Positions 53,997 to 63,321 of a stretch of 64,000 nt of DNA are shown here, in pieces (the first letter of the stretch is position 1; each line of letters starts with the position of its first letter). The position numbers and the translations under genes were made by a program. Origin of the DNA: Rhodoflexus caldus (GTDB taxonomy: Bacteria > Bacteroidota > Bacteroidia > Cytophagales > Thermoflexibacteraceae). The stretch lies in NCBI RefSeq assembly GCF_021206925.1, contig NZ_JAJPRF010000016.1, positions 22,996-86,995 on the forward strand, written 5' to 3'. The notes below the pieces were generated by a model, which saw only the letters and a program-made list of their open reading frames with translations, was not told the DNA's origin and did not search any database.

Positions 53997-54012
53997 TACG
54001 AAAATTTTCGTA
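53997..54012. promoter_or_regulatory. BlaI-type operator 3 (upstream, perfect palindrome)
   Basis: TACGAAAATTTTCGTA is a perfect 16-base palindrome with the same half-sites. It lies upstream of the -33 box of the repressor promoter and about 100 bases before the divergent gene at 54114. Centre distance to operator 2 is 29 bases. Confidence 0.85.
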
Positions 54013-54113
54013 ACCGGTTCTTTCCAAAATTTTTTCTGTCCGCTGTTGCAACCTTTGTCCGCCTGCGAACATCTATGGTATGTCAAATCACAAAAACTTA
54101 AACTTTATCACTT

Positions 54114-54398
54114 ATGAAATCGCTGGTTATATTATTCCTTTTGCTGTTTTGTGCGCATGTGAGTACTGCACGCAAGGCGCTTCCCATAACCATTTGCGAA
54201 GCTGATTTAACTGCGCCTGTCAGTCATCCGCTTGCAATGGAAACGAAACAACTGCCCGTAGCCGCTCGGCAAAAGCCTGCCATACGTCAGCAAGCCGTAC
54301 AGCAAGCACAGCTATCATCATCATCCGTTATCGGAATCGTGGCGGCACTTGGCCTTTGTGTGGTTGCAGGGGCTTACATCAGATATAAACAAGCGTAG
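54114..54398 (+). CDS. small exported protein with C-terminal membrane helix
   Basis: 94 residues. A signal peptide (MKSLVILFLLLFCAHVSTA) is followed by about 45 polar, Gln/Ala/Pro-rich residues and a C-terminal helix (SSVIGIVAALGLCVVAGAYI) ending in basic residues (RYKQA). That predicts a small protein anchored in the inner membrane with a periplasmic stalk. It is divergent from the BlaI/M56 operon and shares its operator region, so it may belong to the same regulon. No family is recognised. Confidence 0.7.
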   Translation: MKSLVILFLLLFCAHVSTARKALPITICEADLTAPVSHPLAMETKQLPVAARQKPAIRQQAVQQAQLSSSSVIGIVAALGLCVVAGAYIRYKQA

Positions 54399-54502
54399 CC
54401 TGTTTTCATGCGGATTTCGGCAGATAGCACCGATGAACGCAGATTATGAAAACAGGGAATAATGCCGGATGTGCTGCCGATTGCCGATATTGCACTCAAA
54501 AA

Positions 54503-54931
54503 ATGCCAACCTTACCAACCGGCCTGAAAATAACGGCGTTCATGCTGATGATTTGCGCCTGTACCCATACCGACAGGATTCGGCAGGGGAAAAACCATGC
54601 ACCAATGGTAGTTCGTATTGCAGAAATTACAATTGATTCGGCCTATCGGGAGGAATATATTACCATCCTCAAAGAAAATGCAGCCGCTTCCGTGAGGGCA
54701 GAGCCGGGCGTAATTGCCATTTACCCGATGTTTCAAAAAGAAAAACCTTTGGAAATCAGGATTTTAGAGATTTATACAAGCAAAGAAGCCTACGAGGCGC
54801 ACCTGCAAACCCCGCATTTCAAACAATACAAGTCTTCCACACTTCACATGGTCAAATCGTTGCGATTGGTGGATATGGAGGCGATAGACCGCGAAACCAT
54901 GCAACAGATATTCCGAAAAATCGGTCGGTGA
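54503..54931 (+). CDS. ABM-domain (YgiN-like) lipoprotein
   Basis: 142 residues from ATG 54503; the frame extends upstream to 54446, but the shorter start gives a lipoprotein signal (GLKITAFMLMICAC). The mature part is an antibiotic biosynthesis monooxygenase domain: VVRIAEITIDSAYREEYITIL, AEPGVIAIYPMFQKEKP, ILEIYTSKEAYEAHLQTPHF. It is probably lipidated and periplasmic, unlike the cytoplasmic relative at 38.6 kb. The substrate is unknown. It precedes gpmI by 25 bases and may share its transcript. Confidence 0.8.
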   Translation: MPTLPTGLKITAFMLMICACTHTDRIRQGKNHAPMVVRIAEITIDSAYREEYITILKENAAASVRAEPGVIAIYPMFQKEKPLEIRILEIYTSKEAYEAHLQTPHFKQYKSSTLHMVKSLRLVDMEAIDRETMQQIFRKIGR

Positions 54932-54956
54932 AATTGAAATATCCATAAATTTGGGC

Positions 54957-56483
54957 ATGGATAAGAAAGTCATTCTCATCATTTTGGACGGCTGGGGAAT
55001 TGCCGTCAATAAAGCTGCTTCGGCAATTGATGCGGCCAAAACACCTTTCATGGACAGCCTTTGGGGACGCTATCCGCACAGCAAATTAGAGGCATCAGGT
55101 CTTGCCGTGGGGCTACCCGAAGGGCAGATGGGCAACTCCGAAGTCGGCCACATGAACCTCGGCGCGGGGCGCGTGGTCAATCAAACACTTGTGAAACTCA
55201 ACAAAGCCGTTGCCGACGGCTCAATGCAGGAAAATGCCGTGCTTTTGCAGGCTTTCCAATATGCTAAATCCAATCATAAAAAAGTACACTTCATCGGGTT
55301 GGTATCCGATGGCGGCATCCACTCGCACATCAACCACCTCAAAGCACTGACCGTAGCGGCGCACAAATACGGCCTTTCGGATGTGTACATTCATGCTTTC
55401 ACCGACGGGCGCGATACCGACCCGCAATCGGGGCTGGGTTTTATAGAGGAATTGGAGGCGCATTTAAAAAGCACTACGGGCGTAATTGCCTCTGTTACAG
55501 GGCGCTACTATGCCATGGACAGGGACAAACGCTGGGAGCGCGTCAAGTTGGCCTACGATGCCATGGTGCACGGAACGGGCGAAAAGTTTGCCTCGGCGAC
55601 CGAAGGCATCCGCGCTTCCTATGCCGCAGGCGTTACCGATGAGTTCATCAAACCGATTATCTGCACCGATACCAACGGTCAGCCGCAGGCCACCATTGCC
55701 GAAGGCGATGTGGTGCTGTGCTTCAATTTCCGCACCGACCGCGGGCGCGAAATTACCATGGTGCTGACGCAGCAGGCATTCCCCGAACAAGGGATGCAGC
55801 CCCTGCCCCTGCACTACCTGACCATGACGCGCTACGACGATACTTTCAAAGGCGTGCAAATCATGTACGAAGACGACAACATGCAAAACACGCTCGGCGA
55901 AGTGCTGGCAGCGGCAGGCAAAACCCAAATCCGCATTGCAGAAACCGAAAAGTATCCGCACGTTACTTTCTTTTTCTCAGGGGGCAGAGAAGAGCCTTTC
56001 GCAGGTGAAAAACGCATCCTTTGCCCTTCGCCCAAAGTAGCTACCTATGATTTGAAACCCGAAATGAGTGCCGCCGACATCCGCGATGCCATCATCCCCG
56101 AACTGCAAGCCCGCAGCGCCGACTTCATTTGCCTCAACTTTGCCAACCCTGATATGGTAGGACATACGGGCGTATTTGAAGCGGCGGTTAAAGCCTGTGA
56201 AACGGTGGACAGTTGCACGCAAAAGGTGGTGGAAACCGCTCTTGCCAACGGTTATACTGCCATCATCATCGCCGACCACGGCAACGCCGACATCATGATT
56301 AACCCCGACGGCACGCCCAACACGGCACACACTACCAACCTTGTGCCCTGCATTTTGGCAGATGATGAACTTGCGGGAAAAATCAGTTTACAAAACGGCA
56401 AATTGGCCGATATTGCCCCTACGATTCTGAAACTGATGGGCATTGCACAGCCTGCCGAAATGGACGGCGTACCGTTGTTTTAA
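54957..56483 (+). CDS. gpmI: 2,3-bisphosphoglycerate-independent phosphoglycerate mutase
   Basis: 508 residues from ATG 54957. Interconverts 3- and 2-phosphoglycerate in glycolysis using a phosphoserine and two Mn2+ ions. The metal-binding N-terminus is VILIILDGWGI. The nucleophile S61 is in QMGNSEVGHMNLGAGR. HAFTDGRDTDPQSG and IIADHGNADIM with TAHTTN complete the alkaline-phosphatase-fold site. It ends against guaA across a bidirectional terminator. Confidence 0.97.
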   Translation: MDKKVILIILDGWGIAVNKAASAIDAAKTPFMDSLWGRYPHSKLEASGLAVGLPEGQMGNSEVGHMNLGAGRVVNQTLVKLNKAVADGSMQENAVLLQAFQYAKSNHKKVHFIGLVSDGGIHSHINHLKALTVAAHKYGLSDVYIHAFTDGRDTDPQSGLGFIEELEAHLKSTTGVIASVTGRYYAMDRDKRWERVKLAYDAMVHGTGEKFASATEGIRASYAAGVTDEFIKPIICTDTNGQPQATIAEGDVVLCFNFRTDRGREITMVLTQQAFPEQGMQPLPLHYLTMTRYDDTFKGVQIMYEDDNMQNTLGEVLAAAGKTQIRIAETEKYPHVTFFFSGGREEPFAGEKRILCPSPKVATYDLKPEMSAADIRDAIIPELQARSADFICLNFANPDMVGHTGVFEAAVKACETVDSCTQKVVETALANGYTAIIIADHGNADIMINPDGTPNTAHTTNLVPCILADDELAGKISLQNGKLADIAPTILKLMGIAQPAEMDGVPLF

Positions 56484-56506
56484 GCATCGGAAACTTTGAT
56501 AAAAAA

Positions 56507-56543
56507 AACAGCCCTGAAAACGGCCGACGCTTTCAGGGCTGTT
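56507..56543. terminator. bidirectional terminator between gpmI and guaA
   Basis: AACAGCCCTGAAA and TTTCAGGGCTGTT pair across an 11-base loop. The A run before it gives a U tract for the minus-strand guaA transcript. Confidence 0.9.
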
Positions 56544-56547
56544 ATGT

Positions 56548-58074
56548 TTATTCCCACTCAATGGTTGCAGGCGGTTTACTGCTGATATCGTACACCACGC
56601 GATTAACGCCTTTCACGCGGTTGATGATTTGATTGGATATTTCTGCCAAAAACTCATAAGGTAGGCGACTCCAATCGGCCGTCATGCCATCTACACTGGT
56701 TACGGCGCGAAGGGCTACCACATTCTCATAGGTGCGTTCATCGCCCATTACACCGACGCTTTGCACGGGCAGCAATACAGCACCAGCTTGCCATACTTGG
56801 TCGTAGAGTTCGTGCTCGCGCAGCCCGTTGATGAAAATATGGTCTACCTCTTGTAGAACAGCTACTTTTTCGGGTGTAACCTCTCCCAGAATGCGAATGG
56901 CTAATCCGGGGCCGGGGAAAGGATGTCTGCCCAGCAGGTTATCGGGCATACCCAGCGTACGGCCTACGGCACGCACCTCATCTTTGAAAAGCAGCCGCAG
57001 CGGTTCTACCACTTTCAGTTTCATGGTTTCGGGCAGGCCGCCCACATTGTGGTGGCTTTTGATGGTAACAGAAGGCCCTTTTACCGATACCGACTCTATC
57101 ACATCGGGGTAGATAGTTCCCTGCCCCAGCCATTTCACATCGCTGATAGCATGTGCCTCGTGGTCAAAAACTTCTATAAAAACTCGGCCAATAGCCTTGC
57201 GCTTTTGTTCAGGGTCGGTCAAACCTTTCAGGGCATCATAGAAGCGTGCTTTTGCATCCACGCCGCGCACATTCAGTCCCATATCCTGATACGAATGTAA
57301 TACCTGCTCAAATTCTCCCTTGCGCAGCAACCCGTTATCCACAAAAATACAGTGCAGGTTAGCACCAATGGCGCGATGCAGCAACTGTGCGGCAACGGAA
57401 GAATCCACACCGCCCGAAAGCCCAAGCACGACCTTATCGTTACCCAGTTTTTCGCGCAGTTCCGCAACGGTTGTTTCAATAAATGCCGCCGAAGTCCAGT
57501 CTTGCGCACAGCCGCAAATGTCCACTACAAAATTGCGCAGCAACTGCCGCCCCTCGAGCGAGTGCGTTACTTCGGGGTGAAACTGAATACCGTAAACGGG
57601 AGCCGACTTGTGCCTGTAAGCAGCCACTTTCACGGTAGCAGTACTGGCAGTAATTTCAAAATCGTCAGAAATGGCAGAGATGGTATCCCCGTGCGACATC
57701 CACACCTGCGACTGCGGCGACAAATAGCGAAACAGCGGGTCGTGCTCATGGATAAAGCTCAAATTGGCTCTGCCATATTCGCGGATGGTAGAAGGCAACA
57801 CATTGCCTCCTGTTTTTTGCGCCATCAGTTGCGCACCATAGCAAATCCCTAATACGGGCAGGTTGCCAAAATCAGCCAAATTGACATCCGGCGCGCCCTC
57901 GTCGCGAACCGAGCAGGGGCTTCCTGATAGGATAATTCCTTTAACCGCTGCATCAATGGCAGGGTAATGGTTATACGGATGGATTTCGCAATAAACGTTC
58001 AGTTCGCGCACCCGACGTGCAATCAACTGGGTATATTGCGAGCCAAAATCGAGGATAAGAATCTTTGCTGTCAT
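56548..58074 (-). CDS. guaA: GMP synthase (glutamine-hydrolysing)
   Basis: 508 residues. Converts XMP to GMP with glutamine and ATP. The N-terminal class I amidotransferase has its nucleophile C78 ([11 protein letters not shown]) and the His-Glu pair in [11 protein letters not shown]. The ATP-pyrophosphatase loop is [15 protein letters not shown]. The C-terminal dimer domain ends [18 protein letters not shown], the canonical tail. TACCTTTG on the minus strand ends four bases before the ATG, so a leaderless message is likely. Confidence 0.98.
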   Translation of the reverse strand: MTAKILILDFGSQYTQLIARRVRELNVYCEIHPYNHYPAIDAAVKGIILSGSPCSVRDEGAPDVNLADFGNLPVLGICYGAQLMAQKTGGNVLPSTIREYGRANLSFIHEHDPLFRYLSPQSQVWMSHGDTISAISDDFEITASTATVKVAAYRHKSAPVYGIQFHPEVTHSLEGRQLLRNFVVDICGCAQDWTSAAFIETTVAELREKLGNDKVVLGLSGGVDSSVAAQLLHRAIGANLHCIFVDNGLLRKGEFEQVLHSYQDMGLNVRGVDAKARFYDALKGLTDPEQKRKAIGRVFIEVFDHEAHAISDVKWLGQGTIYPDVIESVSVKGPSVTIKSHHNVGGLPETMKLKVVEPLRLLFKDEVRAVGRTLGMPDNLLGRHPFPGPGLAIRILGEVTPEKVAVLQEVDHIFINGLREHELYDQVWQAGAVLLPVQSVGVMGDERTYENVVALRAVTSVDGMTADWSRLPYEFLAEISNQIINRVKGVNRVVYDISSKPPATIEWE

Positions 58075-58078
58075 GCCC

Positions 58079-58086
58079 CAAAGGTA
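58079..58086 (-). promoter_or_regulatory. -7 box (TACCTTTG) of guaA
   Basis: TACCTTTG matches TAnnTTTG and lies four bases before the guaA ATG. No TTTG at 19 bases upstream is apparent. Confidence 0.45.
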
Positions 58087-58140
58087 CTATTTTTAGGTTA
58101 GGTATATTTATTGCTACTGCTACAACCGGGAGATATTTCT

Positions 58141-58974
58141 ATGAGAAAACACATATCATTCGCCTGTATTTCACTACTGTTTGCCTGCGCGGGAGTGGCG
58201 CAGGTGCCTTCAAAAATCAACGGCAAAGGAGTTCTTGCAAGTGCATCGTACAAACAAGACAACGACAAAAGCGCATTGCTTACCAATCCTCCCGAGATGG
58301 TGTTTGTAGAAGGCGGCAATTTTTTAATGGGCAGCGAAGATGGTGAACCCGAAGAACAACCTATCCACAAAGTAACCGTGAGCAGTTTCTACATAGCCAA
58401 ATACGAGGTTACGGTCGCTCAATACCGCGAATTTTGCAAAGAAACAGGGCGTGCGATGCCGGAAACACCCAAATGGGGCTGGCAGGATACCGCACCGATT
58501 GTCAATGTAAGTTGGAACGATGCACAGGCCTATTGCAAGTGGTTGGCGCAAAAAACAGGGCAACCCTTCCGATTGCCTACGGAGGCAGAGTGGGAGTTTG
58601 CGGCACGCGGCGGAACAAAAACCAAAAAGTTCCGATTTGCAGGCTCCAATAAATTGGAAGAAGTCGGTTGGTTTGACAAAAATGCCGGCAAAAAAGCTCA
58701 ACCCGTAGGCGAAAAAGCACCAAATGAGTTAGGACTCTACGACATGAGTGGTAATACGTGGGAATGGGTCAATGATTGGTTTGACAGCGATTATTACGCC
58801 AAAAGCCCCGAGAAAGACCCACAAGGGCCGCCCAGAGGTTCTATGCGTGTGATGCGCAGCGGCTCATGGATTAACTACGAGGAAGATAACCGCATAGCCA
58901 TCCGAATCAGCAACATGCCTAACGATACAGGGCCTTTTTTCGGATTCCGCGTGGCAATGAGCGCCAAAAAGTAA
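58141..58974 (+). CDS. SUMF1/FGE-fold lipoprotein, probably non-catalytic
   Basis: 277 residues from ATG 58141. The N-terminus (MRKHISFACISLLFAC) reads as a signal peptide with a possible lipobox ending at FAC. The formylglycine-generating-enzyme fold follows: MVFVEGGNFLMGSEDGE, YIAKYEVTVAQYREFC, RLPTEAEWEFAARGG and MSGNTWEWVNDWFD. The C-terminal RSGSWINYEEDNRIAIR to FFGFRVAM lacks the two active-site cysteines of true sulfatase-modifying enzymes. GldJ and GldK of the gliding/T9SS machine share this fold, but this protein is shorter; it may be structural or sugar-binding. Confidence 0.82.
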   Translation: MRKHISFACISLLFACAGVAQVPSKINGKGVLASASYKQDNDKSALLTNPPEMVFVEGGNFLMGSEDGEPEEQPIHKVTVSSFYIAKYEVTVAQYREFCKETGRAMPETPKWGWQDTAPIVNVSWNDAQAYCKWLAQKTGQPFRLPTEAEWEFAARGGTKTKKFRFAGSNKLEEVGWFDKNAGKKAQPVGEKAPNELGLYDMSGNTWEWVNDWFDSDYYAKSPEKDPQGPPRGSMRVMRSGSWINYEEDNRIAIRISNMPNDTGPFFGFRVAMSAKK

Positions 58975-59032
58975 CACAAATGCAGATTGCAAGCCGATTG
59001 TCTGCAATTGAGCAAACTTAACCGGCAAAGGC

Positions 59033-59539
59033 TTAAAACATACTCAATTGCCTGTAAACACCGTTCAAGTGTTCGTGATTGAGGAGCCACTCTTTGCGCC
59101 ATAAACCGCCTGCATATCCCGTCAGGTTGCCGTCTGCACCAATGACGCGGTGGCAGGGAACAATTACCCACACAGGGTTGCGCCCATTTGCAGCAGCTAC
59201 GGCTCGCACAGCATCGGGTTGCCGAATGCGTCGTGCCAAATCGGCATAGCTGATGGTTTGGCCAAAAGGGATGCGGCACAATTCTTCCCACACGCGCTGC
59301 TGAAAAGGTGTCCCTTGCAAATCGAGCGGCAAATCAAACTGTTTGCGAGTGCTTTCAAAATATTCTGTCAGTTGCTTCACCGCTTCATGCAACAGGTGAT
59401 GGGCAGTAGGCGGCTGGCAGTAAGCAAGATGTTCGCGGCTGTTGAGCGGCGCTATGCTCAGTTCACAAATGCCTGTATCGGTGGCGCTGATGAGCATATC
59501 ACCAATGGGGGAATGATAGCAGGCAGTTATTTTTTCCAT
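59033..59539 (-). CDS. ogt: methylated-DNA--protein-cysteine methyltransferase
   Basis: 168 residues from ATG 59539. Repairs O6-methylguanine by suicide transfer of the alkyl group. The active-site motif is VIVPCHRVIG, and GTPFQQRVWEELCRIPFGQTISY is the DNA-binding winged helix with the Arg finger. It begins four bases after the pyrF stop on the same strand, so the two are probably co-transcribed. An in-frame ATG five codons earlier would overlap pyrF. Confidence 0.95.
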   Translation of the reverse strand: MEKITACYHSPIGDMLISATDTGICELSIAPLNSREHLAYCQPPTAHHLLHEAVKQLTEYFESTRKQFDLPLDLQGTPFQQRVWEELCRIPFGQTISYADLARRIRQPDAVRAVAAANGRNPVWVIVPCHRVIGADGNLTGYAGGLWRKEWLLNHEHLNGVYRQLSMF

Positions 59540-59543
59540 CGTA

Positions 59544-60365
59544 CTATTGGCCATACAATTCTAGATAGCGCTGCATTTCAGCGGCTATTTCCTTTGCTTT
59601 TTTGCCGGCTTCTTTGTCAAAATCGCTGCCGTCGGAGGCATAAATAATGGCACGTGAGGAATTGACAAGCAAGCCGCCGTCTTTTGTCAGCCCTGCGCGG
59701 GAGACCGCCTGCAAATCTCCTCCCTGCGCACCGTAGCCGGGCACAAGCAGAAAATGCTCGGGTGCAAAACTGCGTATTTCTGCCAAATATTCGGCCTGCG
59801 TTGCGCCCACAACAAACATCAGTTGCTCGGGAGTAGCCCACTGCATGGCACGCTCCATCACCACGCGATACAGCGGATGCCCCTCGGGTGAAACGCTGAG
59901 TTGCTGAAAATCGCGGCTGCCGTCGTTGGAAGTCAGCGCCAGCAAAATCACCCATTTGCCTTCATAGCCCAAAAATGGCTGCACTGAGTCGCTGCCCATG
60001 TAGGGGGCTACGGTTACCGAATCAAATGCATATTGTTCAAAAAAAGTGCGGGCATACATGGCCGATGTATTGCCGATATCGCCGCGTTTGGCATCGGCAA
60101 TGGTAAAAATATTTTTCGGTATGTACTCCACCGTGCGGGCAAGGCTCTCCCACCCTGCCGCGCCGAGGCTTTCATAAAATGCTAAATTGGGCTTATAAGC
60201 CACGCAATAGTCGGCCGTAGCATCAATAATGCGTCGGTTAAAGGCAAATACAGGGTCTTTTTCACCTCGCACCGATGCGGGCAGTTTTCTGATGTCTGTA
60301 TCAAGCCCTACACAGAGGTAGCTGCCTTTACTGAAAATCTGTTCTTTGAGCGCTTGGCGATTCAC
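59544..60365 (-). CDS. pyrF: orotidine 5'-phosphate decarboxylase (type 2)
   Basis: 273 residues from GTG 60365 (VNRQALKEQIFSKGSYLCVGLDTD), chosen because it matches the family N-terminus; an ATG at 60425 would add 20 unconserved residues. Makes UMP from OMP. The catalytic Lys/Asp motif is FTIADAKRGDIGNTSAMYA, the mark of the longer type 2 enzymes. LLVPGYGAQGGD and LVNSSRAIIYA bind phosphate. Precedes ogt. Upstream (60366-60594) there is copy C of the dispersed repeat and no gene. Confidence 0.95.
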   Translation of the reverse strand: MNRQALKEQIFSKGSYLCVGLDTDIRKLPASVRGEKDPVFAFNRRIIDATADYCVAYKPNLAFYESLGAAGWESLARTVEYIPKNIFTIADAKRGDIGNTSAMYARTFFEQYAFDSVTVAPYMGSDSVQPFLGYEGKWVILLALTSNDGSRDFQQLSVSPEGHPLYRVVMERAMQWATPEQLMFVVGATQAEYLAEIRSFAPEHFLLVPGYGAQGGDLQAVSRAGLTKDGGLLVNSSRAIIYASDGSDFDKEAGKKAKEIAAEMQRYLELYGQ

Positions 60366-60513
60366 TTTCTTTCTTTGGTAACGGTTTGTTTGACGGAAGC
60401 AAGCAATGGAGCAAATTAAGCGCATTGCACACGTGCGCGAGTACGGCAGATGACACGGTTTTTAATCCGAAATGCCGATTTCATTATACAAAAAAGCGCA
60501 AGCCATTTGCAAT

Positions 60514-60587
60514 TTTTTTCGTGTAAGCTATTGAAAAAGAAGCATTTAAACTTGACAAGCCCTAAATCCCGTCAGGTTTGTGTATAA
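60514..60587 (+). repeat. dispersed hairpin repeat, copy C
   Basis: TTTTTTCGTGTAAGCTATTG, then GCATTTAAACTTGACA, imperfect arms, and CAGGTTTGTGTATAA align with copies A (15821) and B (18107) in the same orientation. It directly follows the M28 peptidase 3' end (stop at 60595, minus strand). Confidence 0.72.
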
Positions 60588-60594
60588 AATGATG

Positions 60595-61644
60595 CTACTG
60601 CTGTGCAGCAGCTGCTTCGTAATCTTCGTTGTACAGCACCTGCAAAATCGTTTTCCCGACGGCATACAGCGTTTCTTTGCTGATGATGTCCATGTTGTCA
60701 TTGTGCGTATGCCAGAAACTGCCAAATGCACCGTTTTCGTATTGGATGATATCAATCATCGGAATACCCGCCAACTGATTGATATACAGGTGGTCATCAA
60801 TCAGCGAAGCAGTAGATTCATAAACAAAGTGCTTCCCGAAACCAAGTTGTCGGGCAGTATCCCATACTTTTTTCACTACCGTAGGCGCGTACTCCATCGA
60901 GTGGCCTTCCAGCAGAAAACGGGCGTTGGCAGCGCCCACCATATCTAACAAAATGCCGTAGTAGGCCGAATAGCCTTCTTTATGCTTGTTTTTTGCCCAA
61001 TACTGTGAGCCAAGGCACCAACTGTCTTTTTTGAAAGCAACTTGTTGCTCATCTTCGGGCTGTCCGTAGTCCTCGCTGTCAAAAAGAATGATGTCAATAC
61101 CTATATTCTTGATTTTCAAGCTGTCCTGAGCTATTACGCGTGCAATTTCCAACAATACGCCTACGCCGCTTCCGCCGTCATTGGCTCCGTTGATGGGTTC
61201 ACGGCGGCGGCTTTTGTCTTCATCCATATCTGCATAGGGGCGCGTGTCCCAATGCGCACCCAAAAGGATTCTGCGCTTTGCTTCGGGGTTGTAAGAGGCA
61301 ATGATATTACGCGATTTGAGGATAGTTCCGTTGTAGGCAATTGCCTCAAAGTCTTGCGATTGCACCTCCCAACCATAACGTCGGAATGTGGCCAAAAACA
61401 TCTCCGCAGCTTTTCTGTGCGGCTCGGTGTTCGGAACACGAGGCCCAAGCGCTACCTGTTGTTCTATGAAGCGATAGGCTGTATCGGGATTAAATTCAGG
61501 GATGGGCTGTAAAGTAATGCGCGGCTCTTCGGCCGTGTTGCTTTCTGTCGGTGTTTCTTTACAGGCAAAGGTCATAAAAAGTAAGATGCTGCCAATGAGC
61601 AAGTTTTGTAAGCGAATACCTTTAACAAGCGGGATAAAATTCAT
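60595..61644 (-). CDS. M28-family lipoprotein, glutaminyl cyclase/aminopeptidase-like
   Basis: 349 residues. The signal peptide ends in LFMTFAC, a lipobox. Zinc-binding motifs: LGAHWDTRPYAD, INGANDGGSGVGVLLE, ILFDSEDYG, and a late His in SFWHTHNDNMD. The loop arrangement resembles glutaminyl-peptide cyclotransferases (which form N-terminal pyroglutamate) as much as aminopeptidases. It probably acts on periplasmic or surface peptides. Divergent from the flavoprotein gene. Confidence 0.87.
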   Translation of the reverse strand: MNFIPLVKGIRLQNLLIGSILLFMTFACKETPTESNTAEEPRITLQPIPEFNPDTAYRFIEQQVALGPRVPNTEPHRKAAEMFLATFRRYGWEVQSQDFEAIAYNGTILKSRNIIASYNPEAKRRILLGAHWDTRPYADMDEDKSRRREPINGANDGGSGVGVLLEIARVIAQDSLKIKNIGIDIILFDSEDYGQPEDEQQVAFKKDSWCLGSQYWAKNKHKEGYSAYYGILLDMVGAANARFLLEGHSMEYAPTVVKKVWDTARQLGFGKHFVYESTASLIDDHLYINQLAGIPMIDIIQYENGAFGSFWHTHNDNMDIISKETLYAVGKTILQVLYNEDYEAAAAQQ

Positions 61645-61751
61645 ATGTCGGGACTTTCAGCATGGTAAGCCGCCCATCTAACAGCCATTTGAAAATGAAG
61701 GTTTTATGCGGCGGATTGAATAGATTTCCATGCAAACTTAGTACACTTTGT

Positions 61752-63290
61752 ATGAATAAAGAAAACCGCCGCCGCTTTCTGTTTCGTTTACCTGCCATTA
61801 TCAGTGCCACGACGCTATTGAGCAGTGCCCGACGCAAACCCGCAATGCGCTATGATGTGCTCGTTATTGGTGCGGGTTCGGCAGGTATGCCTTGTGCCAT
61901 TGCAGCGGCTGAACGCGGGCTGAGGGTATTGGTGGTAGAAAAAGACAGCAAAATCGGCGGGACACTCAACATTACCGCCGGACAAATGAGTGCCGCCGGA
62001 ACACGACTCCAACGCAGCAAAGGCATTACAGACAGCCCCGAGGAGCATTTTAAAGAAGTCATGCGATTGAGCAACGACACAGCAGACCCCGCCATCGTGA
62101 GGCTGGCCGTTACAGAAGCCCCGCGCCTGATAGACTGGCTGGAAAGCATAGGCTACCCGATGGCCGATGAAGCACCGGCAGTAGTTTATAACCATCCTGC
62201 TTACAGCCGTGCCCGCACCTATTGGGGCAAAACCGATTACAACCCCGCCAAACCCGGTGAAGATGCAGGCAAGTCGCTGTTAAAAACGCTGCTGCCGCTT
62301 TGGGAAAAACATTTGCAAAGCGGGCATATCGTACTATTGCCGGAAACTACTTTACGCCGTCTGACAGTTCAATCAGGCAAAGTGCGCGGCGCAGTTGTGC
62401 AGCACAAAAACGGTCGCACGGAAAAGGTATTTGCCCGCAATACCGTATTAGCTACCGGTGGCTATGCTGCCAACCCCGCTTTTTTCCGGCAGGTAACGCC
62501 AAACGTGAAGCGCCTAATCAGCAGTGCTCGTGTCAGTTCGCAGGGAGAAGGTATTCAGGCGGCAATGGAAATAGGGGCTGCTTTCCGCAATGCAGAAAAA
62601 CACGGCGTTACGATTGGCGGAATAGAACTGCAACCGCAGTCGGGGCGTGCCGATTTTTGGACGGCATGGGCCAGAATTTCTACCCCCGCAACAAGAGCGC
62701 CCCGCGAGATATATGTCAATGCTAACGGGCAGCGCTTTATGGCCGAAGATGAACCTGAGGTGGACAGGCGCGAAAAAGCCATCGCCGCGCAACCCGACCA
62801 AAAGTGCTGGCTGATTTTTGACGAAACGGCACTCACGGCAGGAGCATCCCTTGTTCTGCCATGGTCTGTCGGAAAAATCCGTGAGGAAGCCGAAAAAGGG
62901 CAGTGCCTTTGGAAAGCCGATACCATTCGTGAACTGGCACAAAAAACAGGACTGCCCGAAAATGCTTTGATGAACAGCATTGCACAGTACAATGAGGCTG
63001 TGCAAAAAGGCAATGATGAACTGTTCGGCAGGAAAAATCTGCAATTCCCTGTGCAGCAAGCACCCTTTTATGCATTGCTGACTTACGGTTTCTGCCTTGT
63101 TTCCTTTGGAGGATTACATACCAACGGCGCATTGCAAGTATTAAACAAAGCAGGCAAACCCATTAAAGGCTTATATGCCGTTGGCGAAATACTGGGTGCA
63201 GGCGCAACAACAGGCAACGTATTTTGCGGTGGAATGTTGCTTACACCGGCCGTAGCTTTGGGACGCTGGCTGGGAGAAAAATTGACTTAA
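61752..63290 (+). CDS. Tat-exported FAD-dependent oxidoreductase (fumarate-reductase flavoprotein family)
   Basis: 512 residues from ATG 61752, which opens a twin-arginine-like signal (NRRRFLFRLPAIISATTLLS). The FAD-binding Rossmann motif is DVLVIGAGSAGMPCAIAAAE, with VLVVEKDSKIGGT next. VLATGGYAANPAFF and the C-terminal GLYAVGEILGAGATTGNVFC with GMLLTPAVALGRWLGE are typical of fumarate reductase/3-ketosteroid dehydrogenase-type flavoproteins. No quinone- or cytochrome-binding partner is adjacent. The substrate is unknown; a soluble periplasmic reductase or dehydrogenase is likely. Confidence 0.9.
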   Translation: MNKENRRRFLFRLPAIISATTLLSSARRKPAMRYDVLVIGAGSAGMPCAIAAAERGLRVLVVEKDSKIGGTLNITAGQMSAAGTRLQRSKGITDSPEEHFKEVMRLSNDTADPAIVRLAVTEAPRLIDWLESIGYPMADEAPAVVYNHPAYSRARTYWGKTDYNPAKPGEDAGKSLLKTLLPLWEKHLQSGHIVLLPETTLRRLTVQSGKVRGAVVQHKNGRTEKVFARNTVLATGGYAANPAFFRQVTPNVKRLISSARVSSQGEGIQAAMEIGAAFRNAEKHGVTIGGIELQPQSGRADFWTAWARISTPATRAPREIYVNANGQRFMAEDEPEVDRREKAIAAQPDQKCWLIFDETALTAGASLVLPWSVGKIREEAEKGQCLWKADTIRELAQKTGLPENALMNSIAQYNEAVQKGNDELFGRKNLQFPVQQAPFYALLTYGFCLVSFGGLHTNGALQVLNKAGKPIKGLYAVGEILGAGATTGNVFCGGMLLTPAVALGRWLGEKLT

Positions 63291-63321
63291 TAGACCACGC
63301 CGCAAGCCCTTACGGAAAAAA

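Noticed and set aside
38634..54931. The two ABM-domain genes as a recent duplication
   Set aside because: The proteins share only the fold; one is a lipoprotein and one cytoplasmic, sequence similarity is low and the contexts differ.
58141..58974. Active sulfatase-modifying enzyme
   Set aside because: The C-terminal active-site cysteines are missing and no sulfatase gene is nearby.
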